A stretch of DNA of 64,000 bases, taken from the NCBI GenBank assembly GCA_947034885.2, contig OX344755.2:26667052-26731051 (forward strand), written 5' to 3'. Position 1 is the stretch's first letter; the number at the start of each line of letters is the position of its first letter. Under the pieces are notes generated by a model that was not told where the DNA came from, searched no databases, and worked only from the letters and a program-made list of their open reading frames with translations. The DNA is from Thuidium tamariscinum. Its lineage: Eukaryota > Streptophyta > Bryopsida > Hypnales > Thuidiaceae. Positions 30,194 through 41,425 of this stretch are shown here, piece after piece. A program made the translations under genes and the position numbers.

Positions 30194-33100
30194 ATGAGCA
30201 AAGACTTCACCACTTGGTACACGATTCCGGAAACGAACAAAATACAATGCAAGGCTTGCAAGTGTGTGTTTGCCCGAAAAACTAGCCGTATGTTGAGCCA
30301 CTTGGGATACGAAGGCCCTATGGGACAACGTGATAGGGGCGTCGGCTTGTGCTCGCAGTTGACATCCAGAACAAAATCCTTATTTGTTAATTGCAATGGG
30401 TTGTTTCCAAAAAGACCTGTTGCGGATGGAACGGATGGCAACGACATGCCTATGTCCACAAGCAATGTTTTAAATGATAGGGGCACGTCGTGTTCTACGC
30501 AAGAAGATTCATGCACCGCACCGGAAGAAGTGGTCATTGTGGCTTCGCAAATAACTCCGAATACGGAATCAACTGGTCATCGGCATACTTCGAGGGCATC
30601 AAGCAGTAGGCCTGCAACGCAGAGTAGGCTAGTGGATGGATTTGATGAAGTCAACAGACGCAAATTACATGCAACGTGGGCCCATTTTTTTTATTCGGCG
30701 AATATACCATTTTCAGTAGCTCGGAATCCAGCCTTCCGGGAAGCGGTGAAGTTGACGGCTGAGTTTAGAAAGTCCTACACTCCTCCATCGTACAATGATC
30801 TACGACATAAATTACTTGAGCAAGCGAAGTCAGATATTCAAACGAAGTTGCTTTTGAGGACTGAAGACAGTGTGAGGAAGTTCGGAGCAACACTGTCTTT
30901 TGATGGATGGAGCTCGGTGACGAACCGTCCATTAATAAATGCAATGCTCATATCTTCAGCAGGTGAACAATTCCTTGGATCAGTGGATACGAGTGGACAA
31001 AAGAAGACAGCACCGTATGTGGCTTCTATCCTGGAAGAATTCATAGAGCAAGTGGGCCCCAAGAATGTAGTGCAAGTGACTGCAGATAATACCAATACAA
31101 ACCCCGCAGCATGGAATTTGGTGTCCCATAAATATCCACACATATATTTTCAAGGATGTGTGGTGCATGCCTTGAACTTGTTGCTTAAGGATTGGACGAA
31201 GCAGCCATGGATAAAAGATTATGTGAAGGCTGCCGAGGTCGTTGTCAAATTCTTCAGGAAGAGGCACATGCCACTTGCCATATTTCGGAAGTACGAGACG
31301 AGGTTCAGTTTGTTGAAGCCGTTGGAAACAAGGTTTGCTTCTTATTTCATCATGATTGACCGCTTATTGGAAGTGAAGGATGCGTTGAAGCAGAGTGTGG
31401 TGGATCCATAGTGGGTGGCGTATGTGAACACCTTGGATGATAGAGACAAAGGCAAATCACGATCGCAGTCAAGGAACGTGTACAATACAGTTGTGGATGA
31501 GCATTTTTGGGACCGGTTGACCAATGTGCGGGAACTGACAGCCCCAGTTGTATTTGGTCTACGTGATTTGGATGCAAAGACGCCGTGCATGGGGAAGGTA
31601 TTGCATATTATGCGGAATTTAGAAAAACATGTGTTTGGTCTACGAAGAGCACCTTTTTGTTTGGACCTTGACCGAGCAATACCATTGGAGGAGTCCTTCG
31701 TAAAACGACGGAAGATGGGGGAGATAGACCTGCATTATGCAGGCGCTCTTTTGAACCCGTATCTTCTCCACGACAAAGAACTAGCCGACGATCAAAATGC
31801 AACTGAGAGATGCAAGGAGGTTCTAACGAAGATATGTTCTACTGAAGAGTACGCAAAGGTGGTGAAGGAATTTGTAGCCTTCCGCCATAGGGACCCTCCA
31901 TTCGACACCATGTTGGAGCCACAAGAACAAATGTTGTCGGCCCATGCTTGGTGGGATTTTGAAGGTGCATGTGGGAAGCTAATTGCTCCCATTGCCAAGA
32001 GGATTTTGGCCCAACCGGTGTCATCATCTGCATGCGAACGAAATTGGAGTAGTTACTCTTATGTTCACAACAAATCTCGGAACAAATTGGCAACAACCCA
32101 GGCAGCGGACTTGGTGTACGTGTACACCAATTCAAAAGTTGTGGGCGCGTCGAAGAACAAGGATGAGAAGAAATGGTACACAGACAATGTGGACTATGAG
32201 TCCTCCGATGCGGGAAGCGATGCGGAAGACATTGATGATGGACCTCATCCACTTGACCAACGGGATGAAGGTGACGAGGACAATGACATGGACAATTTGT
32301 ATGATGAAACGTACCATAGTCCTAATCCAACGAATGGTGGGTGGAGAGGCAATAATACAAGCATCTATGACTTTCACTCCGATGAGGAGAATGATGGGTA
32401 CGGTGAAGATGAACCTCGTATAGCAAGATACGTGGATGGATCTGGGTTTTTGAATAGCGAATCCATTCTATCGCAGAAGGAGGACGCTTTCGTAGAGATA
32501 GCGGAGGCGGATGGGACAACACTTCCCGATGGTGAGGATGGTGGCACGGATGAAGGCATTCGTATTTGTCAATCTCCATCCACAGGAGGGGTTCAAGAAA
32601 AGAATAATGATGAAGAAAATGATGGAGAAAGGGGTTGTACGAACAATGAAGAGGTCCCGATCAATACAATTGCAGTAAACGAAAATGGTACTGAACGTGT
32701 AGAAGAGGCCGAGAGTCCAAGCTTTGGCAATACATTCAAATGTAGGGAAGAGCTCGTGCAAGATTCCCCAAAACCACCTCGGAGCGGTGCACCGGGTGCC
32801 ATATTTGGAACTAGTAGCCAAAATCCGGACGGTTCAAGGAGCTTAGGGCTTGGACATCGGCTTGTTAATGTTGGCAAGGCAAAGCAGCCTTGCATCGAAT
32901 TTACTGCCACTGTATTATCATCCACCGATGATGATGGAGATGTGACATTGGCACAGATGAAACGTAATTTAGCTTTGCACATCGCACCGCCACGATGCAA
33001 TCTGAAATCAGCAGGCTCTCCACCGCAATCTTTGAGGGCCACAAACATAATCGTTCATGGATGTCCCCAGGCTGTGAAATTAGAGATCAAAGTAGGCAAT

Positions 33101-33454
33101 GAAGGTAATAAAAAAAGACCTATGCAACCTTTTGCGGTTTCACCAGTGAAGAAATTGAATGCAGGTAGAACCCCCCTTCATGCATGCCTACCTGTTGCGA
33201 AGAGGAAAATGAAACCGGTCGCGTGTCTGAATTCTAGGGAAGAAATGAGCAAAGCCATATTGACAGTAAAAGAGGAATACAAGAAGCCAATCAAGCAAAG
33301 GAAAGCAAAGAGAAGTAAGCAAGTAGAAGGTGCAGGATCTTCATCAGATGGTATGGAGAACACATCGAGCGATGAAGACGTAGGATATAGACGAGGATGC
33401 GAGAGTAGTGGAGCAGAGGTGAAAGGAGATGATGATTATTGTCCTTCTAATTGA
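30194..33454 (+). pseudogene. Second hAT-family transposase, one in-frame stop
   Basis: ATG 30,194 gives a frame open to 33,454 except for TAG at 31,409-31,411 (codon 406); 1,086 codons in all. Residues 19-53 form a BED-like finger C-x2-C-x13-H-x16-C. Catalytic-type Asp residues are at 237 (SFDGWSS) and 298 (TADNTN). The hAT dimerisation block (SSSACERNWSSYSYVHNK, DLVYVYTNSK) lies near 32,020-32,150. The tail after it is about 430 residues, acidic and Ser-rich, with a Lys-rich segment before the end DDDYCPSN, like DSDFSPSD of the hAT protein in copy A. Overall design equals the 8,945 gene but the sequence is well diverged. Upstream is a GTCCG array rather than a GTCGCC array. The lone stop may be recent; the surrounding frame shows no other damage. 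Confidence 0.87.
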
Positions 33455-33674
33455 AGGGATGTAAGCTTAGGGCTTTAGATGCTCACATACACCAGGAGTA
33501 GGTGATTACCATCTGTTGTTGAGGAAGACTTTAATAAACAAGGTTTGTTTTTGACTTCCATGAATGGTACAACATCTTTGCTAAATCGGAGTATTGGACA
33601 TCAAATGCAATATGAATGTTTAAATGTGCGCCTAAGGGATTGTAGGTTGGAATGGGAATCAAAGAGAACCTAAA

Positions 33675-34614
33675 CCCCTAAAGTTCCATGACTATGTATT
33701 CTCCAAAAACGCTCGAAAACTACCATTTCTAGTGCAACTACCCATTTCCTTGATAAAAACATTTTTTGATACATGTAACCATAGGATCTTGTAGTATAAT
33801 GTCTACAAAACATGTGGTAAAAATTTCAGAAAATTCCACCATGTGGATCAAAAGATATAAGCATTCAAATTCCCCTAAACCATTTTTTTAGTCCTACAAA
33901 GAATTGGGCAGCTACACTTCACAAGCTCACTTCTCAAGGAAAAAATGTTGAAAATGGTGGTGCCTCTTTAAAATCAGTTTCCTAAACAAGATGGAGATAT
34001 GCTCAAAAAATTTCATGTCATTTGGAATTGTACAACATATAGGAAAAAAATAGTAAGTAAAAAGAAATTGAGAATGATTCATAATACTAAATTGTTAAGA
34101 ATTTAATAATAGAATTAGAAAATGACAATCCCAATGGTTTTAATGTTGTAATTATCAATCTACATCGTAGGGTTTTATTTTTGTACAAAAATATTGAAAT
34201 TTGAGTGAAATAAACAACTTCAAAGTTTCTTTGATAGTGGAGAATCCATTACTGCCCGCAAACAAAAAAACCTCATAACTTTTGACGCTTTGATTGAAAT
34301 GGAATGATTCAAAGCTTTCCACTTATATATAAATGTAGAAAACCAGTTAAAAATTTTCATTTTTAAAAAAAGTGATTTTTTCTGATGTGCCCGAAGTCCC
34401 GAAGACCCGAACTGCCCACTTACCAAAAAAAGCAACACATTAGGCCATAAGTTTTGAGTCATATTTCCAAATGTCATGAAATTTGATACACATGAAGATA
34501 TTCCTCGCCCCCACCTTCTATTAAAATTTCAGCCCAAAATATTCAAATTTCTAATCACATGTACCTGCCCAAAATTTCTATACAGCCCCTAAACACATGT
34601 TGGTCCTTTAGGGG
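33675..34614. mobile_element. TTAA element, family T1 (940 bp)
   Basis: Left end CCCCTAAAGTTCCATG after TAAA; right end, complemented, CCCCTAAAGGACCAACATG, followed by TTAA (34,615-34,618). Internal landmarks match 845-1,768 and 16,015-17,028. No coding frame. Confidence 0.8.
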
Positions 34615-34759
34615 TTAAAATGTATAAATATTTGCCTAAAACCTAAGGGGTTGTAGGTTCACAAATCCTAATTCAATATCAATATTGAAATGTTTAAATG
34701 TGTGGTTAAGGGGTTGTAGGTTCATGAATGGGAACCTAAAGAAACATAGAAATGTTTAA

Positions 34760-35701
34760 CCCCTGAACGCCCAAACTGCGTTTTTTAGCAGCATAGCAAT
34801 TTTGGGCAGCTCACTACGAATGGAGTTTTTATTTTTTTCCTTTGAAATTCTCATACAACGTGTGTTCAAGGAGTAGCTTTAAGGCCCAACAATTTTCATA
34901 TCTTTTGACAACATGAATAAAAAGTTATTGCATGATATGTGATTTCTTTTGCTCGGCGGGCAACCCGGGCAGCTGAAAACTTCTTCAGAAATCACTTTTT
35001 CTAGAATTTGAAATTTGAAATTCATTCTTTAGATTTTTATCTACTTGGAAAGCTTTTAATTATTTCATTTTGATTTGTGAAATGAAAGTTATGGGAGTTT
35101 TAGTTTGAAGGTAGTTTGTGGGAAGTTATGGAATCTCTACTCCAAAATAAACTTTGAAGTCCATTATTTTACTCAATTTTTAATATTTTTGAAAAAAAAT
35201 AAACACATTAGGTGAAGATTGTCTATTACAACATTACAACCATTGGGATTGGAAATTTTCAATTTCAAAAATTAATTATTACTATTTTAATATTTTGATT
35301 CATTTTCTACCTCTTTCTACTTACTAATTGTTTTCTACATGTTGCAGAACTCCAAATGATTTGAAATTTTCTAGGCATGTAGCTTACTTGACTAAAAGAA
35401 TGAATCAAAAGAGTAACAACCATTTTGGACTTTTTTTCATACAAAAGTGAACTACTGAAGTGCAGCTGCCCGGATTTTCGCAGGGCCAAAAAAAGCATTT
35501 TTGACAATTCAAACACTATTATCTTGCAATCTATACGGTGGAAATTTCTGAATTTTTTGTCACATATTCTCAAACTAGTTTACTATAAGATCCTACGGTT
35601 ACATTTGTCTTAAAATGTTTTTAAAAAAAGATTTTGCTGTTGTACTAGAAGTGGCAGTTTTGAAGTGTTTTTGGCAAAACATAGTCAAATACATTTAGGG
35701 G
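34760..35701. mobile_element. TTAA element, family T1 subgroup (942 bp)
   Basis: Left end CCCCTGAACGCCCAAACTGCG after TTAA (34,756-34,759); right end atttagggg followed by TTCA. The best full-length relative is the truncated element at 12,742. No coding frame. Confidence 0.78.
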
Positions 35702-35819
35702 TTCAATATTCCCTTAGGACGTTGTAGGTACACGAACCTGAATCCCAATAAATATGTGAATGTTAAAGAACACTATGAACCCCCCTAAGGCCCAAGGTCG
35801 AGGGTTGAAAAATAAAAAG

Positions 35820-36102
35820 GGGTCCGTCTAAAGCCGTCCGCCGTCCGCCCATTCCCCTACCCCGTCCGCAATCCCGTCCGCCTCCCGTCCGCCAACGGAA
35901 TGCCCGTCCGCCTTCCCGTCTGCCACTCCGTCCTCCCATCCGCCATCGCGTCCGCCTGTTAGTCCTCCCGTCCACCCATTACTCGACGTCCGACAGCCCG
36001 TCCACCGGGAAAAACGCCGTCCGCCACGGTAATTTGGCCGTCCGCACGTCCGCTGCGGCCCGCTGCGGCCGGACGTCCGGACGTAGAGTCCGCACAACCC
36101 TG
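35820..36102 (-). mobile_element. GTCCG array ending in a hAT-type terminus
   Basis: About 270 bp of CGTCCGCC-type repeats followed by gtagagtccgcacaaccctg, the complement of a CAGGGTTGTGCGGAC hAT end, at 36,102. A possible left terminus (gagggttga near 35,800) is weak and the flanking octamers do not match, so the element may be truncated or rearranged. It abuts the kinase fragment by 2 bp. Confidence 0.6.
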
Positions 36103-36104
36103 CC

Positions 36105-36830
36105 ATGGAGGCATATACTCTATGCTGGAATGGAGGTCATTTGGGTGAATTGCTCGATTTGAACAAAAAGGTGTCACCAACCGTGGAATGGCACAAGGTG
36201 AATCAAATTAGACAATTGCCTGAGGAGAAACAAAAAGAAGTTAGCCTTTTTCGAAGGCTTAAGGCCAAATTAGCATGGGCTCTTGTGTACGTGACTCATC
36301 TTATGCATCAGTCATTGGTGTTGCACAACGACTTGTCTCCAAGGAATATATTGTTGCATTTTCCTGATTATTCCAACGAGATCATCAACATCGGGATTTG
36401 TGATTGGGGAATTGCAAGTCATATTGATGAAAAAGCCCCATCGCACTATGGATACCGTACCAATGAAGAGATGGAGAGACAACAACTAGGGCGTTGGTGG
36501 GTGGCTCTAGAGTTGTTCTATACATTTGGGCCACAAAATTCCTATACAAGCCTATCCATTATGCAAGCAACGCATCGATATACCGTGCGATCGGATTCAT
36601 ATTCTATTGGAAAATTGGCAAAAAACATGAAGATTGAGTGGACTGGCGACTTTGATGAAGACATCTTCAAAAATCGAGATGCATGTAGGTACTTTGCCTT
36701 GAAGTTGGATCAATTGACTAGAAAAGATCCAAAGGACAAACCAACGTGTACGGAGGTGGTAAGTTTGCTCATGGGGCCTCCATGGTGCATGAAACCCCCC
36801 GAATTAGTTTTTCGTGACTCACCTTTGTAG
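36105..36830 (+). pseudogene. Protein kinase fragment, C-lobe only
   Basis: 241 residues from an ATG two bases after a hAT terminus. It has the catalytic loop HNDLSPRNIL (residues 77-86; HND in place of the usual HRD) and DWG in place of DFG. The KLDQLTRKDPKDKPTCTEVV stretch matches the end of a kinase fold. The glycine-rich loop and the VAIK-type lysine of the N-lobe are absent, so the upstream exons were lost or lie elsewhere. This looks like the 3' part of a plant kinase gene displaced by the element, or a captured fragment. Catalytic activity is unlikely. Confidence 0.7.
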
Positions 36831-37478
36831 TAGTGAGTGTGTGAGTTAGTATGCTTTAGTAGAGAGTATTTTAGTACAAGGAAGTTGATGGCCACGTTGT
36901 GTGCCTTTCATTTTGTAATAGGATATATGTATATATAAAAATATTTTGTACTATGAACAATGTGTTCACACTACTAAATCAAACATATTGAAAGTTGAAT
37001 GAAAAAATATTTGATTACTTGGATGAATTTCCAAATGTTTGAAATTCATATGTAATTTGAGTTATTGAGTATTAGACATGCGGGCTATCAAATTATTTTG
37101 TGGTAAGAATTAACCAAGTAAAATTTGTAGTTTAAGATAGTAAATGATGTAGCATTGATTGCATTTGTTATTTACGATTTGATACAAAAATTTGAAAATC
37201 AAATCATCGAAGTCAAATCTTTCACTGAAATAATGAATATACTTTTGTGTCCACTGAATTATTCAAACAATTGATTTTCTGTGCCACATTTTCGTAGACA
37301 ATATCAATGTTGATTTCTTTTAAGAGACTTCTAAGCAAAATATTCATCTCACACAACTATTTCACTTTCTAATGTTCATTGAATTATGGAAAAAATCCTC
37401 TTCTACCAATGTACTAGTAGGTCGTGGAAGTCTCTTATAAGTCTTTAATCAATAAATTACTAAATGCCCAAGGCACCT
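36831..37478. other. AT-rich, no gene seen
   Basis: 3' flank of the kinase fragment followed by AT-rich sequence without coding character. Confidence 0.5.
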
Positions 37479-37910
37479 AACTTTGGTGTTTGCATAATTT
37501 TGAAGTTAAATTAAAACTAACAAAGTTGTTATTTTTAGTGGTTCTTATTTTTTGGAAAGTCCTCTAAGAAGTCTTATTTTAATGTCAACAATCCAATTTA
37601 GAAATGATTGACAGTGATTTTTCTATTCAAGATTTTGTGCAAGGTTAATCAACTATCCATTACATTCTTCACTTTACGTAGTGTTGAGAGTTCTTGAAAA
37701 TGAGCCTCAAATACGCTTATATGCTCAATTTAGGAGAAAAATGCACATTCAAAATTCATTTTAACAAATTGTAGATTAGATTTTGAAAAGGCATAAATTG
37801 ATTGGAATCATGCACGTTAAGCCCTTTAACCTCATATTTCTTTGGTCACCAACTTTTCAAATTTTACTTGTGAAAAGAAAATACAAAGACTTCACATCAC
37901 TTTTTTTTTA
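37479..37910 (+). repeat. T2 repeat fragment (left half)
   Basis: Landmarks in the order of the reversed 45,572 element: tgaagttaaattaaaactaac, ttatttttagtggttctta, gatttttctattcaagattt, atgagcctcaaatacgct, ggcataaattgattggaatc. The right half is missing. No gene. Confidence 0.5.
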
Positions 37911-39200
37911 TGTCTATTGTTGAAAAATGTACTTGAATTACAAGCTTCAATTGTATAGGAATGTATGGACTTCAATAAGGCTACTAATTTTAAATTAGAA
38001 GTATATTTGAGTCATTTTCATCTAATATTATTTCGTCCTTTGTAGATGACTTTTTTCAATTTTTGCTTTAAACAAATGTTAGAATGGTATACATGCATAG
38101 ACCCTTATAACCCTTTAGGGAATAACTTTTATTTTATTTTTTGGATGTTGCATCTCCAATTGTGGTGTGATGTTTTTAAATTTTATTGAATCAAAATAAG
38201 AATAGGGTCATAGGGAGATTCATAGAAAGATTGTTAATATTAAAATGATTTTTTTCCAAATTACCATTCCATTGATTCCAACAAACAAGAGCGGCTCTAA
38301 AGTTTGTTGCAAAGAAGTGTAAGTGATGAGCAACAAATACATGCAATGATTTAATATTTGTAAGACTATTCAATCTCAAGGGCTACAGTGAGTGGAAGAA
38401 GTAGCTATATATGTATGAACAAATGTAGGATGCCAAATAATCATTTTGATAAAAATTACAATTTGATTTTATAATTTTATATACTACAATATATAGAAAA
38501 TGATATAGGGTGTTTTTAAATATTGTAGGGTACAAATTAATGGTGTGCATTAGAAAAAAATTGACTAGGGGTGTCTCCTTTAATATTCCATTATTGAACC
38601 AAAACTCTTAATTAGTGTTGTTAACTTGTGAGTTGGTCTGGTGGTCGCGTCATCAATTCGTCTCGTCGTTAATTACCACGTCACTAATTTGTAGATATAA
38701 GATAGGTTGTACTAGGAATGTAATACTAGTCTACCAATCCCATTCCATCTTTCCTTACAGTGAATGTGTTAATAGTCTCAAAAGTTTCATATTATGTTTG
38801 CAATTAGTGTATTTAGAAGAGGAATGTGCTAAAGAAGAGGAATTTTTTAAATAAATTTTTCCTATAAATACTTAAAGTATCCAATTCGGTGTATGTTTAA
38901 GGAGAATCTAATTAGGTGTATGTTTAAAAAGGATCTTATATTCTGTAAAAATTGGAATTGGCAAAACGAGATATTATAAGAGGATCAATTTTATACAAGC
39001 TAATAAGCACAAGTCCAATACTAATTATATCAATTGCACTTCATCACAATAGATTATTTTCATCTGGCTTAGTGGTTTGAATATGTTCGAATCTTCAATT
39101 TTTTAAATGGATTAGTTGATATCATGTAATACCACATTTTATTTGGCAATATTCAAACTGAATTCAATACATTAACTTATATAGATTTGGTACTAGGAAC
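37911..39200. other. AT-rich, no gene seen
   Basis: About 1.3 kb without a credible frame (longest about 79 codons at 38,615, low complexity, no recognisable motif). Confidence 0.5.
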
Positions 39201-39991
39201 TCCTTAGACCTGGGAAAACATGATGAAAAGAAGAAAAGTTCATTTGCTAATTTGAAACACCTCCATCATGAAACATTTATATCTTTCAATCCATAAGAGA
39301 TATCGTGTATTATGTTTTTCCTATTTGATCTAAGACATGTTACTTTTTATTTATTGGATGACTTATAGAAAAGCATAAGAGGGATTTTGAGATCTATAGA
39401 AGGCCCTTAGAGATAGACATGCACACATATTTAATGAAGACCAAAACTAGTAGTTGAAATACCTACTTGCTTGTTGCTCTATTGTGTGAAGTAAAAGTAG
39501 AGACTACAATAACAAGGTACTATTACCAAATATTAAATTTGGATAGTATAACATTATATTGATGGTTGTAAAAGAAAATCCACTAGTGGAGTCAATGTAC
39601 AATACTATATTATTATCTTAATGGTTGTACAAAATAGTGTTCCTGATTGGATAGTTTTGTGTCATCTTCATGTCCTAAACCCAAATTTTAAATGACAAAG
39701 CTTCATCATGGTCTCCGTGATCCACCCAATGAAAGCTATTGTCACACGGAAGTACACATTGGAAAAAAATCTTTTCCAATGAGCACGTATAGGAGAGTAG
39801 TCTTCCTCAAGGAGAATATTTAAATACAAAAGCACTCTTCCAAACACCCCTCTTAGAGGCCCTTGTTAGAGCTCAAAAATCCTCTAAGGCTCTAATGAAT
39901 GGATAAAGGTTACCAAAGGATTGGTTTATTGTTCAATTATAACTATTTTCCTAAAACTATTAAAGAAGTACTTTGGACATTTACATGGTAA

Positions 39992-40820
39992 CCCCTAAAT
40001 GCCCAAGCCTTTTCAATTTTTATTTTATTTTTCATTTTTTTCAAGTGTATTTTGAATATGAAAAAAATATATGAGCTTGTAGTCATCCCTAATGAAGCAA
40101 ATTGATTTTCTTCCCAAATTATACCACATGGATGTTTAAAGAACTTGTTTATTAGTAAGTACACAAATTTTGAGTACAAAATTGCATAGGAGTCGTGAGA
40201 TTATAACAAGAGAGTAGTACATCTTTTATACTTTGTATATTGCTCTTTTCCACAATGTTTCTCAAATTTGCATATGAATTGTGTTGGGGGTTGGAGAGGA
40301 CATAATTAACTACAAAGAGTGTTAGCACACTAAAATGCATTTCTAAAAAAATTAATTTCACATGAAAAGCTATTAAATTCATTAGACAATCCACCTTGCA
40401 ATTGTTGAAATGCAATTATTTTTTTTAAGTAGAATTTGGAAATAACTCCAAGTCAATAGTTGTATGATTAAATTTTCAATGTTGAATATCATGGAAACAC
40501 TTTCTTCTTTCCATTGTAACCATTCTCAAAGAAAATGGATATGTACTATTTCTTAGATCTCAAATCAAGTGAAATTGCATAAATCTAGGAAATGAAGTAA
40601 AATTGGCAAGCTTTACACTTCACTTATGGAACATGTATGCCTTTGAAGACCTCTCAATAATCAAATATATACTTTTTACAGTGAAAAATGAAAGTTTTCA
40701 ATAGTTAACCCTTAAAAGTGTCTAATTTTTTTTTTTAAGGTTCAAGGAATTTAACTACCTATTCAAATATGGGCCTTTAATTTCAGATCGACCATATATG
40801 GTCGGTTGGGTAGGTAGGGG
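39992..40820. mobile_element. TTAA element (829 bp) inserted in copy C
   Basis: Left end CCCCTAAATGCCCAAGCC preceded by GTAA; right end, complemented, CCCCTACCTACCCAACCG, followed by TTAA (40,821-40,824). Copy B shows a single TTAA (48,708-48,711) at this point and copy A shows TCAA, so both are empty sites. A small palindrome (gaccatatatggtc) lies just inside the right end. Confidence 0.75.
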
Positions 40821-40974
40821 TTAATACCTTCAATAATCTTGGTTGGATCCAACCGACTGCCTCCATATTTTTAGGTGGCCAAATAATTTGGGGGGGGGGG
40901 GAGGGGGGAATTTCAAATTAATTCCTTTCCTTACCAGTAGGCACGGTCGGTGTTCTTCCGGAGGTTTTTTAATT

Positions 40975-41425
40975 GTCGGACCCGCGGTCGCCCACCCGGG
41001 GTCGCATCCAAGGGCGGTCACTGTGTCCCAGGATCCCCGTCAGGACACGAGGTCGCCTAGACGCGAAGTCGCACCCACCCGCGGTTGCTGTGTTCCATGA
41101 GCGTGGAGTATTAAACTGACCCGAGGTTGCCCCGACATGCTGTCGCACCCACCCGCGGTCGCTGTGTTCCATGAGCGTGGAGTGTTGAACTTCCCGCAAG
41201 GACCCGAGGTCGCCCCTACACGCGGTTGCACCAACCTGCTGTCGCCCCACGCGGGGTCCACCCACCCGCGGTCGCAGTGCCAAGATCGGGGCTTCTAAAT
41301 CCCCGCACGACCCGCAGTCGCCACCACGCGCAGCCGTCCACCCGATGTCGCCCCACCCGCGGTCGTTGTGTGCTAGGATTCCAAGGACTTGTGCCAGGAC
41401 CCGAGGTTGCTGTGAGTCCCCGATT
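40975..41425. repeat. GTCGCC-rich array of copy C
   Basis: 450 bp of GACCCGCGGTCGCC-type units with a longer unit containing gctgtgttccatgagcgtgg twice. A stretch at 41,219-41,330 recurs at 45,024-45,132. Confidence 0.75.

Larger units (their letters stand above)
33602..35760. repeat. Short tandem repeat (about 60-70 bp unit) interrupted by TTAA elements
   Basis: Degenerate units containing gaatgtttaaatgtg, taaggggttgtaggttc and gaatgggaacct occur near 33,610-33,670, 34,640-34,755 (about two units) and 35,705-35,765. The two TTAA elements lie between them. Joining the pieces would give about four consecutive units. Confidence 0.55.
39203..41425 (+). repeat. Third, diverged copy (C) of the upstream part of the duplicated block
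   Basis: 39,203-39,990 and 40,825-40,945 match copy A 660-840 and 1,770-1,970 (acctgggaaaacatgatga, tggatccaaccgactgcctc, ggtggccaaataattt). A GTCGCC array follows at the same relative place. No KVDW frame follows: after 41,425 the sequence is unrelated. So C keeps the T2 end and the array but not the gene. Confidence 0.7.
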
